From Micromonospora kangleipakensis (GTDB taxonomy: Bacteria; Actinomycetota; Actinomycetes; Mycobacteriales; Micromonosporaceae), in contig NZ_SHLD01000001.1 of assembly GCF_004217615.1 (NCBI RefSeq), forward strand, positions 5,084,001 to 5,148,000: 64,000 nucleotides of DNA. The letters are read 5' to 3'. The position numbers and the translations under genes were made by a program. Numbering within the stretch: the stretch's first letter is position 1; every line of letters starts with the position of its first letter. Below the pieces are notes generated by a model, which was given only the letters and a program-made list of their open reading frames with translations, had not been told where the DNA came from and did not search any database. Below, piece by piece: positions 25,593 to 34,472 of this stretch.

Positions 25593-26762
25593 GTGCCGTC
25601 GTTCGGACCACAGTTGCGGGCGATGCGCGAGGCTCGCGGTCTGTCGCTGGCCGCCCTCGCGGAGCGGTTGCCCGCCGACAAGGGCCACCTGTCGCGGATC
25701 GAGAACGGCCGCCGCAGGCCGACCGAGGACCTGGTCCGCCGGCTCGACGACGTGCTCGGGGCCCGCGGCGAACTGATCGCCTGCGCCCATCTGGACGTCG
25801 CCGCAGCCGTCGACGCCCGCCCCTGGGAAACCGCCGAACTGTTGCGCCGGATGCAGGCCGGCGACACCGCACCGGCCACGATCGAGACTCTCCAGGCGAC
25901 CGTCACGGAACTCTGCTGCGAGTACGGCTGGCGTGACGCACGTCAGCTCCGGGCGGAGGGTCAGGGCTGGCTGCGCGAGGTGGCCCGACTGCTGCGTCAG
26001 CCGATAGGACTGCGCGAGCATCGGGAACTGCTGGTGTGCGCGGGCTGGCTGGCGCTGCTGATCGGCTGCGTCGAGTACGACCTCGGCATGCGGGCCGGCG
26101 CCGAGGCGACCCGGACCGCCGCCCGGCAGCTCGGCGAGGAGGCAGGGCATTCGAGCATCATCGGATGGGCTTGGGAGATGGCCGCCTGGTTCGCGCTCAC
26201 CCAGTCCCGGCACCCGGCGGTCCTCGCCGCCGCCCGGGCTGGGCAGGAGGCGGCCGGTGGTTCCGCCGTGGTGGTGCAGCTCATCGCGCAGGAGGCCAAG
26301 GCGCTCGGCCGCCTCCGCGACGTCACCGGCGTACGCCGGACCCTCGACCGTGGCCGACGCATGCTGGAATCACTGACCCCACCCCAGCGCCCCGACAACC
26401 ATTTCGAGGTCGATCCCGCCAAGTGGCTCTTCTACGCCATGGACGCCTACCGGTTCGCCGAGGACGACCGGCTCGCCGAGCACTTCGCCACGGAGGTCAT
26501 CCGCGATGCAACCGCACCCGACGGTACGGACCGGTCGCCCATGCGGACGGCCGAGGCGCGGCTAACCCTGGCCGCCACCGCGGCACGGGCTGGTGACCTG
26601 GAGAAGGCGGTCAGTACGGGGCTGACGGCGTTCACCGCCGCTCGTCGGTCACTACCGTCGTTGCTTCTGGTCGCCGGCGAGGTGGACGCGGAGTTGCACC
26701 GGCGCTATCCGCACGAGCCGGCCACCGCCGACTTCCGCGAGGCGTTGCGGGCGATCCACTGA
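25593..26762 (+). CDS. XRE-family regulator with tetratricopeptide-like C-terminal part
   Basis: 389 residues. HTH at residues 6-60: LRAMREARGLSLAALAERLP and KGHLSRIENGRRRPTEDLVR. The remaining 300 residues are all-helical with repeated pairs (LLVCAGWLALLIGCVEYDLG, EATRTAARQLGEEAG, AEARLTLAATAARAGDLEKA), a TPR-like sensor fold found in actinomycete development regulators. It is divergent from the three small coupled ORFs and probably controls them. The gap of 167 bp between the two units holds the promoters. Confidence 0.88.
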   Translation: MPSFGPQLRAMREARGLSLAALAERLPADKGHLSRIENGRRRPTEDLVRRLDDVLGARGELIACAHLDVAAAVDARPWETAELLRRMQAGDTAPATIETLQATVTELCCEYGWRDARQLRAEGQGWLREVARLLRQPIGLREHRELLVCAGWLALLIGCVEYDLGMRAGAEATRTAARQLGEEAGHSSIIGWAWEMAAWFALTQSRHPAVLAAARAGQEAAGGSAVVVQLIAQEAKALGRLRDVTGVRRTLDRGRRMLESLTPPQRPDNHFEVDPAKWLFYAMDAYRFAEDDRLAEHFATEVIRDATAPDGTDRSPMRTAEARLTLAATAARAGDLEKAVSTGLTAFTAARRSLPSLLLVAGEVDAELHRRYPHEPATADFREALRAIH

Positions 26763-26779
26763 GCTGTACCCTCCGGCGG

Positions 26780-27543
26780 GTGACTGCCCAGATCGGGCGT
26801 CGACGACGCCGACTCATGGTGACCCTGCTCGCCGTGTGTTGCCTCCTGGCCTGCTGCGGCGTCGCGGACCTGCTCGGCGAGCAGAACGAGCGGCAGGAGC
26901 GGCGCGAGGCCCGGACCGCCCTGGTCAGGTACCTCACGCGGCTCCAGAACGGCGACTATTACGCGGCCTATCGACAGCTCTGCCTCGACGTGCTGCCCGA
27001 GTGTTCCGAGGCCGCGCATGCAGTTCGCCACCGCCCTGGTCGACGGGCAGCTTACGTCGTTGGGCATGGAAGGCGCCGGGCGGGCGTTCGACCTCGGCCG
27101 ATGGCAGCGGTGGCCCGTTGAGCAGGCCGCCGCGGTGCGGGAGTTCCTGGACACTTGGTGGGTCGTCACGCTCACCGACCCGGACGCCGAGGTGCCGGCG
27201 CACGTGGTGCTGCCCATGCTCGTGACGGCCTCGGGCACGCTCGGTCGTTGGCTCGACGCCTGGCTGTCGGCGACCCGGTCCGGTGGCGGGCCGGCGGCTG
27301 GCCGAGTCGTTCGCCGAGTGGGAGTACGACCTGCTGGGCGACCAGCTTCCGTGGCAGAACTGGGAGACGGCGGCCGGCGAGGACGCCCTCCGCGCCGAGC
27401 TCACCGACTGGCTGCTGCGACACGCCCCGGCCCCGCTGCGGGCCGCCGGCGCCGGCGAGGAGCTGCTGCACCGGATCAGGCTGCTCGGCCTCACCGGCCC
27501 GGACCGGTGGGACGACCCGCACTGGCCGAACCGCGGCTACTGA
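26780..27543 (+). pseudogene. Membrane-anchored hypothetical protein, broken by two frame changes
   Basis: The first part (MTAQIGRRRRRLMVTLLAVC then CLLACCGVADLLGEQN) is a signal anchor followed by a DUF4878-like start (YLTRLQNGDYYAAYRQLCLD). At about 27005 the frame changes to ALVDGQLTSLGMEGAGRAFD, FLDTWWVVTLTDPDAEVPAH. At about 27290 it changes again to RLAESFAEWEYDLLGDQLPW and ends DDPHWPNRGY-stop. The last two parts look like one soluble protein; the first may be a different gene fused to it. Neither is functional as read. Confidence 0.55.
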
Positions 27544-27592
27544 CCGGCCGGGCGGTGGCGGCCGGTTCGACGGGGGCGCCCCGCCCGGTGGA

Positions 27593-27889
27593 TCAGCCCA
27601 GCCGGGTTGCTTCGGCGGCCAGGTGTTCGCGGACGCTGCGGGGGCGCATGTCGGTCCAGGTCCGCTCGACGAAGTCCAGGCACTCCTGGCGGCTGCCGGC
27701 GCAGCCGGCGTCCCGCCACCCGGCCGGGACCGCCTTGTGCCGGGGCCAGAGCGCGCACTGCTCCTCGTCGTTGACCAGGACGCGGTACTCGCCGTCGTCG
27801 ACGTGGCCGGCGGCGCCGCTGGAGTCGGCCCGGGTGATCGCCGGTCTGGTCGGCACGGACGCGCCGCAGCCGCCATCGTGGATCACCAT
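27593..27889 (-). CDS. MbtH-like protein, not next to any NRPS
   Basis: The core matches the MbtH family: YRVLVNDEEQCALWPRHKAV, PAGWRDAGCAGSRQECLDFV and ERTWTDMRPRSVREH. The three conserved Trp are in place. MbtH proteins bind and activate adenylation domains of nonribosomal peptide synthetases. No synthetase lies in the window, so it would have to act on a distant one. The start is uncertain: the ATG given adds about 25 residues to the usual N-terminus, and a GTG at 27856 is an alternative; neither has a good ribosome-binding site. It follows an esterase gene by 26 bp. Confidence 0.8.
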   Translation of the reverse strand: MVIHDGGCGASVPTRPAITRADSSGAAGHVDDGEYRVLVNDEEQCALWPRHKAVPAGWRDAGCAGSRQECLDFVERTWTDMRPRSVREHLAAEATRLG

Positions 27890-27915
27890 CGTCCACGTCG
27901 ACGACGGCGAGGCGG

Positions 27916-28812
27916 TCAGCCAGCCAGCGCCGCGCTGATCGCCCGCACCTGCTCGGGGGCGACCGAGGCCCAGTAGTCGTTGTCGTGGCAGCCCGTGCCG
28001 ATCGTCACCACGCCCGGGTCGGGCAGCCGGTCCCGCAGCGTCCGGACCGCCGGGGCGAACGGGTCGGCGGCGCCGATCGCGATTCGCACCGGCAACCCGG
28101 TGAACTCCCGGGCCCGGGCCGTCACGTCGTAGCGGGCCCATTCGTCGGCGCTGTCGAACGCGCCGGCGTTGACGCCGCGGGCGTCGTCGTACGAGTGGAA
28201 GATCGCCGGTGAGGTCGCCACCACCGCCCGGAACCGGTCGCGGTGGGTCAGCGCGGCCAGCAGTGCGCCGTACCCGCCCATCGACCAGCCGGCCACCGCG
28301 ACCCGGTCGGTCCGCAGGCCGCGCGCGGCGAGCAGCGGCAGGAACTCGCCGACCAGCATCCCGAGGGGATCGTCGTCAGCATGCGGATGCCAGTAGCCGT
28401 TGCCGCCGTCCGGCGCGGCGAGCGCGAACGGGGCCACCCCGTCGGGCAGCGCGCCGGCCAGGAACTCCGGGTACCGGGCGGCGGTGACGGCGGTGCCGGC
28501 GTCGGCCGCGTACCCGTGCAGGGCCAGGCAGACGGGGAGGTCGGCGCCCGGGGCGTACCCGGGCGGGTAGGAGATGGTGAAGGCGACCTCCCGGCGGCGC
28601 GCCGCGGAGCGGAATGTGCCGGTGACCGGCGGCTGCGCGGCGCCGCGCGGCGCGTCGGGCGGCCGGGCGGCGCAGCGGCCCAGCGCGTGGTTGAGCACCG
28701 ACCGGCCGGGCAGCACCTCGGCGTCGACCAGGGCGAGGCCGCCCGCGCCGAGCCCGGTGACGCCGACGGCGGCGCCGAGAGACTGCAACAGTCGACGTCG
28801 GGTGACCGGCAT
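27916..28812 (-). CDS. Secreted esterase (PF00756/alpha-beta hydrolase), Tat-like signal
   Basis: 298 residues. The N-terminus MPVTRRRLLQSLGAAVGVTG has an Arg-Arg motif before a hydrophobic stretch, suggesting Tat export. The catalytic fold follows: PVCLALHGYAADAG (oxyanion), VAVAGWSMGGYGALLAAL (Ser elbow), IAIGAADPFAPAV (Asp) and GTGCHDNDYWASV (His). It looks like the esterase D/antigen 85 group. Being next to an MbtH gene, it could be a siderophore or lipopeptide esterase, but that rests on context only. Confidence 0.82.
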   Translation of the reverse strand: MPVTRRRLLQSLGAAVGVTGLGAGGLALVDAEVLPGRSVLNHALGRCAARPPDAPRGAAQPPVTGTFRSAARRREVAFTISYPPGYAPGADLPVCLALHGYAADAGTAVTAARYPEFLAGALPDGVAPFALAAPDGGNGYWHPHADDDPLGMLVGEFLPLLAARGLRTDRVAVAGWSMGGYGALLAALTHRDRFRAVVATSPAIFHSYDDARGVNAGAFDSADEWARYDVTARAREFTGLPVRIAIGAADPFAPAVRTLRDRLPDPGVVTIGTGCHDNDYWASVAPEQVRAISAALAG

Positions 28813-28834
28813 CCGGTCACGGTAGCCGGTGCGG

Positions 28835-29263
28835 TCAGCCCAGGTGGTCCGGCAGCAGCGCCAGCGTCGGCGGGAGCTGCGAGTGCAGCGGGGTGGGCAG
28901 GTCGTCGCGGCTGTACCAGCCGAGCCGGTCGAACTTGTGCGGCTCCCCGATGGCGACGGTCGCCGGGTCGACCCGGACCGCGAAGACCACCGCCACCCAG
29001 TGCGACGGCGGGTCGTCGCGCAGCACGTTGCGGACCCCGAGCAGGGTGACCTCCAGCGGCGTGGTCGCGTACTCCTCGCGGACCTCGCGGGCGACGGCGG
29101 CCTCGAAGGTCTCCCCGTACTCCAGCGCGCCCGCGCCGGTGTCCCAGGTGCCGGGTTCGTCGCGGGCACCGGCGCCGCGCCGGGCGAGCAGCAACCGGCC
29201 CGCCCCGTCGTGGCAGACGAAGACGCAGGACACCGAGGGAGTACGCGGGGAGCGGCCGGGCAT
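28835..29263 (-). CDS. NUDIX hydrolase
   Basis: 142 residues. The Nudix box is complete: GALEYGETFEAAVAREVREE followed by Y (GX5EX7REXXEEXGU pattern). Opening SVSCVFVCHDGAGRLLLARR and WYSRDDLPTPLHSQL fit MutT-like enzymes that clear nucleoside di- or triphosphate derivatives. ATG at MPGRSPRT is chosen; an in-frame GTG six codons upstream would overlap the end of the ArsR-type gene. Confidence 0.88.
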   Translation of the reverse strand: MPGRSPRTPSVSCVFVCHDGAGRLLLARRGAGARDEPGTWDTGAGALEYGETFEAAVAREVREEYATTPLEVTLLGVRNVLRDDPPSHWVAVVFAVRVDPATVAIGEPHKFDRLGWYSRDDLPTPLHSQLPPTLALLPDHLG

Positions 29264-29267
29264 CAGG

Positions 29268-30269
29268 TCATTCTGCGCCACCGGCCGCCTCGGGCGGACC
29301 GGCGCCGGCGATCAGCGCCTCCGCCGAGCTGGTCCGGGCGTAGAGCAGGAACCGCCCGACCCGGTGCGTGCCCACCAGTCCGGCGTCGCGCAGCGCGGTC
29401 AGGTGGTGCGAGACGGTGCCGGCGGCCAGCCCGCAGCGCCGGGCCAGCTCGGTGGTGGCGGCCGGCACGGCCAGCTCGTGCAGCAGCGTCGCCCGGGTAC
29501 GCCCCAGCACCCGGGCGAGCGCCTCGCTGGCCGGCGCGGCACTGCGCTCCCACAGGGCGCCCACCGCCCGGGCCGGGTAGCGCAGGACCGGCTGCGGCGC
29601 GCGTTCGGAGAGGTTCGACCACACCCGCGACCCGGCGAACACCGACGGGACCAGCAGCAGCCCCCGACCGTCCAGGGCGGCGGCGCCCGCCCGGGTGAGG
29701 TGGTCGACGTGCAGGGTCCCGTCGTCCCAGGAGACGTAGGGGTCGATCCGGTTGAGCAGGCCCTGCACGCCGTCGGCGGCCATCCGACCGGCGCCGACCA
29801 GCACCTCGCGTTCCAGCAGGGTCCGCATCCGGGGCCAGTACGGGGCGATGGCGGCGTCCGCGTACGCGCCGATCTCCTCGGCGAGTCGGGCGAGGCCGGC
29901 CGGCGGGTCGGCGTACAGGGCGGCGAGCCGGGGCGGGCGGGGCCCCGGCAGGCCGTCGAGGGCGGCCCGGACCGCCTCGGGCGGGGTGGCGGCGAGCGCG
30001 GCGAGCTCCAGCTCGAGGGTGGGCTGGGCGGTCAGCGGCGGCGCGCAGACGAACGCCGGGATCACCACGGTGGGCACCGGCACCAGGTCGGCGAGGAGCC
30101 GCCAGTCCACGGTGGAGAGCCGCGGCCGGACCTGCCGGTGCCACGGCTGGTGGGCGGGGAACCAGTCCGGGTTCTTGACCACCCGGACGCTGGCGACCGC
30201 CTCCCACAGCGGCGACAGCGCGAACCGGATGTTGGCCAGGTCCCGGACCCCCAGCGCGACGCTCAGCAT
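29268..30269 (-). CDS. ArsR-type regulator with DUF5937-like N-terminal domain
   Basis: 333 residues. The N-terminal 240 residues are the DUF5937-like domain (RFALSPLWEAVASVRVVKNP, LLLVPSVFAGSRVWSN). The C-terminal winged helix is ALARVLGRTRATLLHELAVP with TELARRCGLAAGTVSHHLTA and LRDAGLVGTHRVGRFLLYAR. Members sit beside drug exporters and repress them; here an MFS gene is divergent 73 bp away. The ATG has GGGAGGTG 4 nt upstream. Confidence 0.9.
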   Translation of the reverse strand: MLSVALGVRDLANIRFALSPLWEAVASVRVVKNPDWFPAHQPWHRQVRPRLSTVDWRLLADLVPVPTVVIPAFVCAPPLTAQPTLELELAALAATPPEAVRAALDGLPGPRPPRLAALYADPPAGLARLAEEIGAYADAAIAPYWPRMRTLLEREVLVGAGRMAADGVQGLLNRIDPYVSWDDGTLHVDHLTRAGAAALDGRGLLLVPSVFAGSRVWSNLSERAPQPVLRYPARAVGALWERSAAPASEALARVLGRTRATLLHELAVPAATTELARRCGLAAGTVSHHLTALRDAGLVGTHRVGRFLLYARTSSAEALIAGAGPPEAAGGAE

Positions 30270-30342
30270 CGACACCTCCCCACGAATTCGACGCAGCTCA
30301 AACTTATCGACCCCGGCACCCGCACCGACCAGGGTCGTCGCC

Positions 30343-31608
30343 ATGACCGCCACCACCGCCGCGCCGGGGTCCACCCGCTGGCCCCGGCCCTTCCGCTACG
30401 TCTACGCCGCCAGCCTGACCGAGAACCTGGGTTTCCAGGTGGGCTACCTGGCCGTGCCGGCGCTGGCCGTGTCGGTGCTCGCGGCCACCCCCGGGCAGGT
30501 CGGCCTGCTCGCCGTGCTCAGCACCGTCGCGTTCCTGCTGATCGGGCTGCCCGCCGGGGTGTGGGTCGACCGGTCGCCCCGCAGGACAGTGCTGCTCGCC
30601 GCGGACCTGACCCGCGCCGCGCTGTACGCCTCGATCCCGCTGGCCTGGTGGGCGGACGCCCTCACCATCGGCCAGCTGTACGCGGTGGTGCTGCTCACCG
30701 GCGTCGGCACGGTCTTCGGCGACGTGGCCGCCCAGAGCTTCCTGCCGGAACTGGTCGGCCGGGACCGGCTGGTGGCGGCGAACTCGCTGCTGATGACCAG
30801 CAACGCGACCATCCAGATCGGCGGCCGGGGCTTCGGCGGGCTGCTCGTGCAGTGGCTCGGCGCGCCGGTCGCCCTGGCCCTGAACGCGGTCACCCACCTG
30901 CTCGCCGCGCTCGCCCTCACCCGGGTACGCCCCGCCGCCCCGACGGCCGCTGACCGGGAGCGCACGACCGGTGACTTCGGGCGGCAGCTCGCCGAGGGCG
31001 TACGGCACGTGCTGGGCAGCCCGCTGCTGCGTCCGCTCGCCGTCTCGCTGGCCGGCATCAACCTCACCGTGAACCTGATGACCACGATGCTGCCGGTGGT
31101 GTTCCTGCGCGAGCTCGGGCTCGGCGCCGGCATACTCGGGTTCTTCCTCGGGGCGGGCGGGGTGGGCGCGCTGCTGGGCGCGGTGACGGCCCGCCCGCTG
31201 GCCGCCCGGATCGGGCACGGCCGGGCGCTCTGGCTGCCCGGGGTGCTGGTGGCGCCGGCCGGGGCCCTCGTCGCGCTGGTCGACACCGGAGGGTGGCTGT
31301 GGCTGGCCGGGTTCGGTTGGCTGGCGCTGGCGTGGCGGACCGGGGTCGGCAACGTGATCGGGGTCAGCCTGCGGCAGCGGGTCACCCCGGATCCGTTGCT
31401 CGGCCGGATGAACGCCACCTTCCGGTTCCTGCTCACCGGCGCGATCGCGGTCGGCGCCGGGCTGGCCGGGCTACTCGGCCAGTACGCGGGCGCGCGTACG
31501 TCGCTCTGGGTGGGCGCGGCCGGCGCCGCGCTGACCTGGCTGCCGCTGTACCGGTCGCCGCTGCGGACGCTGTCCGACCCGTCGGCGCTTCCCACGGTCG
31601 ACCGCTGA
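30343..31608 (+). CDS. MFS transporter (MFS_3-like drug exporter)
   Basis: 421 residues, about 12 membrane helices. The first loop has GLPAGVWVDRSPRRTVLLAA, the family's D-R-x(3)-R motif between helices 2 and 3; FGDVAAQSFLPELVGRDRLV and NSLLMTSNATIQIGGRGFGG in helices 4-5 are typical of the enterobactin-exporter/macrolide-type MFS_3 group. Proton-driven export of a small molecule is likely; substrate unknown. Divergent ArsR/DUF5937 gene is its likely repressor. Confidence 0.9.
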   Translation: MTATTAAPGSTRWPRPFRYVYAASLTENLGFQVGYLAVPALAVSVLAATPGQVGLLAVLSTVAFLLIGLPAGVWVDRSPRRTVLLAADLTRAALYASIPLAWWADALTIGQLYAVVLLTGVGTVFGDVAAQSFLPELVGRDRLVAANSLLMTSNATIQIGGRGFGGLLVQWLGAPVALALNAVTHLLAALALTRVRPAAPTAADRERTTGDFGRQLAEGVRHVLGSPLLRPLAVSLAGINLTVNLMTTMLPVVFLRELGLGAGILGFFLGAGGVGALLGAVTARPLAARIGHGRALWLPGVLVAPAGALVALVDTGGWLWLAGFGWLALAWRTGVGNVIGVSLRQRVTPDPLLGRMNATFRFLLTGAIAVGAGLAGLLGQYAGARTSLWVGAAGAALTWLPLYRSPLRTLSDPSALPTVDR

Positions 31609-31629
31609 CGGTCCCGGGGCGGGACCGTC
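31607..31629 (+). terminator. Terminator of the MFS gene
   Basis: GACGGTCCCG pairs perfectly with CGGGACCGTC around a 3-nt loop. The stem begins within the stop codon of the MFS gene. Confidence 0.7.
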
Positions 31630-31750
31630 GGCGCGGACGGGTCGCTGTTACCCGACGGTTACCCGGCTGCGAAGCCACCGTGGCACGGCGCGCCGACCGT
31701 CGAGGCGGGACCACCGGAGCAGGTCCCTCGACATCGACAGGGAGGACACG

Positions 31751-32308
31751 ATGAGACTGAGGAGAGCGCTGGTGGCGCTGACGGTCCTGCTCGGCGGCCT
31801 GCTCGCCGGCACCGGCGGCGCGGCGGCGGCGACCACGCCGTACTGCGGGATCACCTGGGGCAGCACGGCCAAGTCGGGCGGCGCGTTGAGCAGCGCCCCG
31901 CTGATGGAGGTCCGGGCCGGGAAGCACGACTGCTGGGACCGGGTGGTGTTCGAGTTCGCCGGGCCGGCGAACGGCTGGTCGGTCGCGTACGGCGAGACGT
32001 GGACCGAGGGGCAGGGGCTGGCGCTGTCGCCGTACACGGCGGGCGGGGCGCTGCTGCGAGTCTCCCTGCGGGCCCCGGCGTACGACGAGAACCACGTCGC
32101 CACCCTGCCGTACCGCACCGGCGACCATGCCGTGAACGCGCTGGGCTACCGGACGCTGCGGGACGTGGTCTTCGGCGGCAGCTTCGAGGGCTACACCACC
32201 TTCGCGGTGGGGGTCCGGGCGCAGCTGCCGTACCGGGTGTTCGTGCTCACCGGCCCGGGAACGCACAGCCGGATCGTGCTCGACGTGGCGCACAAGTGGC
32301 AGGCCTGA
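31751..32308 (+). CDS. Secreted AMIN-like domain protein
   Basis: 185 residues with a Sec signal peptide ending GGAAAATT. The mature part, AGKHDCWDRVVFEFAGPANG, FEGYTTFAVGVRAQLPYRVF and THSRIVLDVAHKW, matches the AMIN-like domain found in small secreted actinobacterial proteins. Function unknown; AMIN domains elsewhere target proteins to peptidoglycan. GGGAGGACACG precedes the ATG. Confidence 0.82.
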   Translation: MRLRRALVALTVLLGGLLAGTGGAAAATTPYCGITWGSTAKSGGALSSAPLMEVRAGKHDCWDRVVFEFAGPANGWSVAYGETWTEGQGLALSPYTAGGALLRVSLRAPAYDENHVATLPYRTGDHAVNALGYRTLRDVVFGGSFEGYTTFAVGVRAQLPYRVFVLTGPGTHSRIVLDVAHKWQA

Positions 32309-32314
32309 CCACAC

Positions 32315-32346
32315 CGGTGATGGGGGCCGGTCGGCCCTCATCACCG
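32315..32346 (+). terminator. Terminator after AMIN-like gene
   Basis: A 14-bp stem (CGGTGATGGGGGCC with GGCCCTCATCACCG, one G-T pair) around a 4-nt loop, directly after the AMIN-like gene. Confidence 0.75.
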
Positions 32347-32398
32347 ACCGTTGCGCCAGGGTCCCGCACCGTCGCGCCGGAGCTACCCTGAGGTCGTC

Positions 32399-33079
32399 AT
32401 GGAGGGCCGCGTGCTGATCGTCGAGGACGATGCCTCCATCAGGGAGGTCACCGCCCTCGGTCTGCGCCGGGCCGGGTTCCGGGTGGACACCGCGGTGGAC
32501 GGGCCGACCGCCCTCGCCGGCTGGCGGGCCCGGCCGGTCGACCTGATCGTGCTCGACGTCATGCTGCCCGGCCTGGACGGCTTCGAGGTGTGCCGGGAGA
32601 TCCGCCGGAGCAGCCAGGTCCCGATCCTGATGCTCACCGCGCGCACCGACACCATCGACGTGGTGGTCGGGCTGGAGTGCGGCGCCGACGACTACCTCCG
32701 CAAGCCGTTCGACCTGCCGGAGCTGATCGCCCGGGTCCGCGCGGTGCTGCGCCGGGCGGTCGCCCCGGTCGAGGAGACCACGGTGACGGCCGGCCCGCTG
32801 GAGATCGACCCGGGCCGTTTCGTGGCCCGCAAGGCGGGACGGGAGTTGACCCTGACCGCGACCGAGTTCCGGCTGCTGCTGGAGCTGGCCCGCCGACCCG
32901 GTCAGGTCTTCACCCGCGAGCTGCTGCTGGACCGGGTGTGGGGGCACGGCTACCTCGGCGACTCGCGGCTGGTGGACGTGGCGGTGCAGCGGCTGCGGGC
33001 CAAGGTGGAGGACGATCCCGGGCAGCCGGTGCTGATCCGGACGGTCCGCGGGGCCGGCTACAAGCTGTCGACGGGGTGA
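32399..33079 (+). CDS. OmpR-family response regulator
   Basis: 226 residues. Receiver domain with VEDDAS acidic pair, phospho-acceptor Asp in LIVLDVMLPGLDGFE and Lys in DDYLRKPFDLPELIAR. The C-terminal winged helix has LTATEFRLLLELARRPGQVF and RLVDVAVQRLRAKVEDDP. Start at MEGRVLIVEDD since the receiver strand must begin there. First gene of a three-gene operon with its kinase and a GerMN lipoprotein. Confidence 0.93.
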   Translation: MEGRVLIVEDDASIREVTALGLRRAGFRVDTAVDGPTALAGWRARPVDLIVLDVMLPGLDGFEVCREIRRSSQVPILMLTARTDTIDVVVGLECGADDYLRKPFDLPELIARVRAVLRRAVAPVEETTVTAGPLEIDPGRFVARKAGRELTLTATEFRLLLELARRPGQVFTRELLLDRVWGHGYLGDSRLVDVAVQRLRAKVEDDPGQPVLIRTVRGAGYKLSTG

Positions 33080-33083
33080 CGCG

Positions 33084-34472
33084 ATGGCCGGCCGGGTACC
33101 CCCGGGGCGCCTGCGGCGCCGGCTCGTCGTCGCGTTCGTGCTGGTCGCCGGGGTATCCGCCGGGGTGCTGGCCGGCGGCTCGTACCTGATGCTGCGGCAG
33201 GCCAGGTTCGACGGCTCGTTGCAACGCGCGGCGGCCGACGCCCGCTACCAGCTGGTGCTGGCCGGGCAGTTCCTGCCGCTGACCGACGCCCGCCGGGCGG
33301 ACCTGCTGGCCAGCTTCGAGGGCAACGGTCGGCACGTCCTGCTGGTGGCCGGCGACACCGCCGCGTCGAACCCGCGCTACGCGCCGACGCCGGGGCGGGA
33401 CCTGCGGGCCGCGGTCACCGCCGGGCAGCTCGGCTACCAGCGCTCCCCCGACGGCGCCCGGCCGCACCTGCTCGTGGTGGGCGGCCGGATCCCCGGCTCC
33501 ACCGCCGAGCTGTACGTGGTGACCGTGGAGGACGACCTCGTCGACGGCCTGCGCCAGCTCCGCACGGCGTTGCTGGTGGGCTGGGCGGCGGTGCTGCTGC
33601 TCGCCGCCGGGGTGGGCAACGCGCTGGCCCGGCGGACCCTGGAGCCGGTGGGGCGGGCGAGCCGGGCCGCCCGGGCGGTCGCCGAGGGCCTGCTGGACAC
33701 CAGGCTGCCGGTGCACGGCCGGGACGAGTTCAGCGCCTGGGCCGCGTCGTTCAACGAGATGGCCGAGGCGCTGGAGACGAAGATCGAGGCGCTGTCCCGG
33801 GCCCGGGCCCGGGAGCGGCGGTTCACCGCCGACGTCGCGCACGAGCTGCGTACGCCGGTGACCGCCCTGGTGGCGGCGGCGTCGCTGCTCGCCGAGCAGC
33901 TGGACTCGCTGCCCGCCGACGCCCGCCGGGCCGCCGAGCTGCTCGTCACCGACGTGGTGCGGCTGCGGCGGCTGGTCGAGGAGCTGATGGAGATCTCCCG
34001 GCTGGACGCCGGGCGGGAGGCGCTGTCGGTGCGGCCGGTGGACGTCGTCGCGCTGCTGGGCGGCATCGTCGACGCCCGCGGCTGGACCGGCCGGGTGACC
34101 GTGGCCGGGGACGCGACGCCGGTCGACACCGACCCGCGCCGCCTGGAGCGGGTGCTGGCGAACCTGGTCTCCAACGCGGTCGAGCACGGCGGCGGCGCGG
34201 TCCGGGCCGAGGTGCGGCGCACCGACGGGTCGGTCATCGTCGAGGTCAGCGACCAGGGGCCGGGCATCCCCGCCGCGCACCTGCCGTACGTCTTCGACCG
34301 GTTCTACAAGGTCGACCCGTCCCGCACCGGCCCGGGCAGCGGGCTGGGCCTGGCCATCGCCCGGGAGAACGCCCGACTGCTCGGCGGGCGGCTGGGCGTG
34401 CGCAGCGAGACCGGCCGGGGCACGTTGTTCCGCCTCGACCTGCCCGTCCAACCCTCCGGGGGTGACCGGTGA
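33084..34472 (+). CDS. Sensor histidine kinase
   Basis: 462 residues. Two helices flank an extracytoplasmic sensor of about 120 residues (first about 14-36, second about 164-183), then HAMP (RTLEPVGRASRAARAVAEG), HisKA with FTADVAHELRTPVTALVAA (phospho-His) and a HATPase_c domain with NLVSNAVEHG (N box), VSDQGPGIP (G1) and GSGLGLAIAREN (G2). It starts 4 nt after the regulator gene and its stop overlaps the next start (GTGA). Confidence 0.94.
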   Translation: MAGRVPPGRLRRRLVVAFVLVAGVSAGVLAGGSYLMLRQARFDGSLQRAAADARYQLVLAGQFLPLTDARRADLLASFEGNGRHVLLVAGDTAASNPRYAPTPGRDLRAAVTAGQLGYQRSPDGARPHLLVVGGRIPGSTAELYVVTVEDDLVDGLRQLRTALLVGWAAVLLLAAGVGNALARRTLEPVGRASRAARAVAEGLLDTRLPVHGRDEFSAWAASFNEMAEALETKIEALSRARARERRFTADVAHELRTPVTALVAAASLLAEQLDSLPADARRAAELLVTDVVRLRRLVEELMEISRLDAGREALSVRPVDVVALLGGIVDARGWTGRVTVAGDATPVDTDPRRLERVLANLVSNAVEHGGGAVRAEVRRTDGSVIVEVSDQGPGIPAAHLPYVFDRFYKVDPSRTGPGSGLGLAIARENARLLGGRLGVRSETGRGTLFRLDLPVQPSGGDR

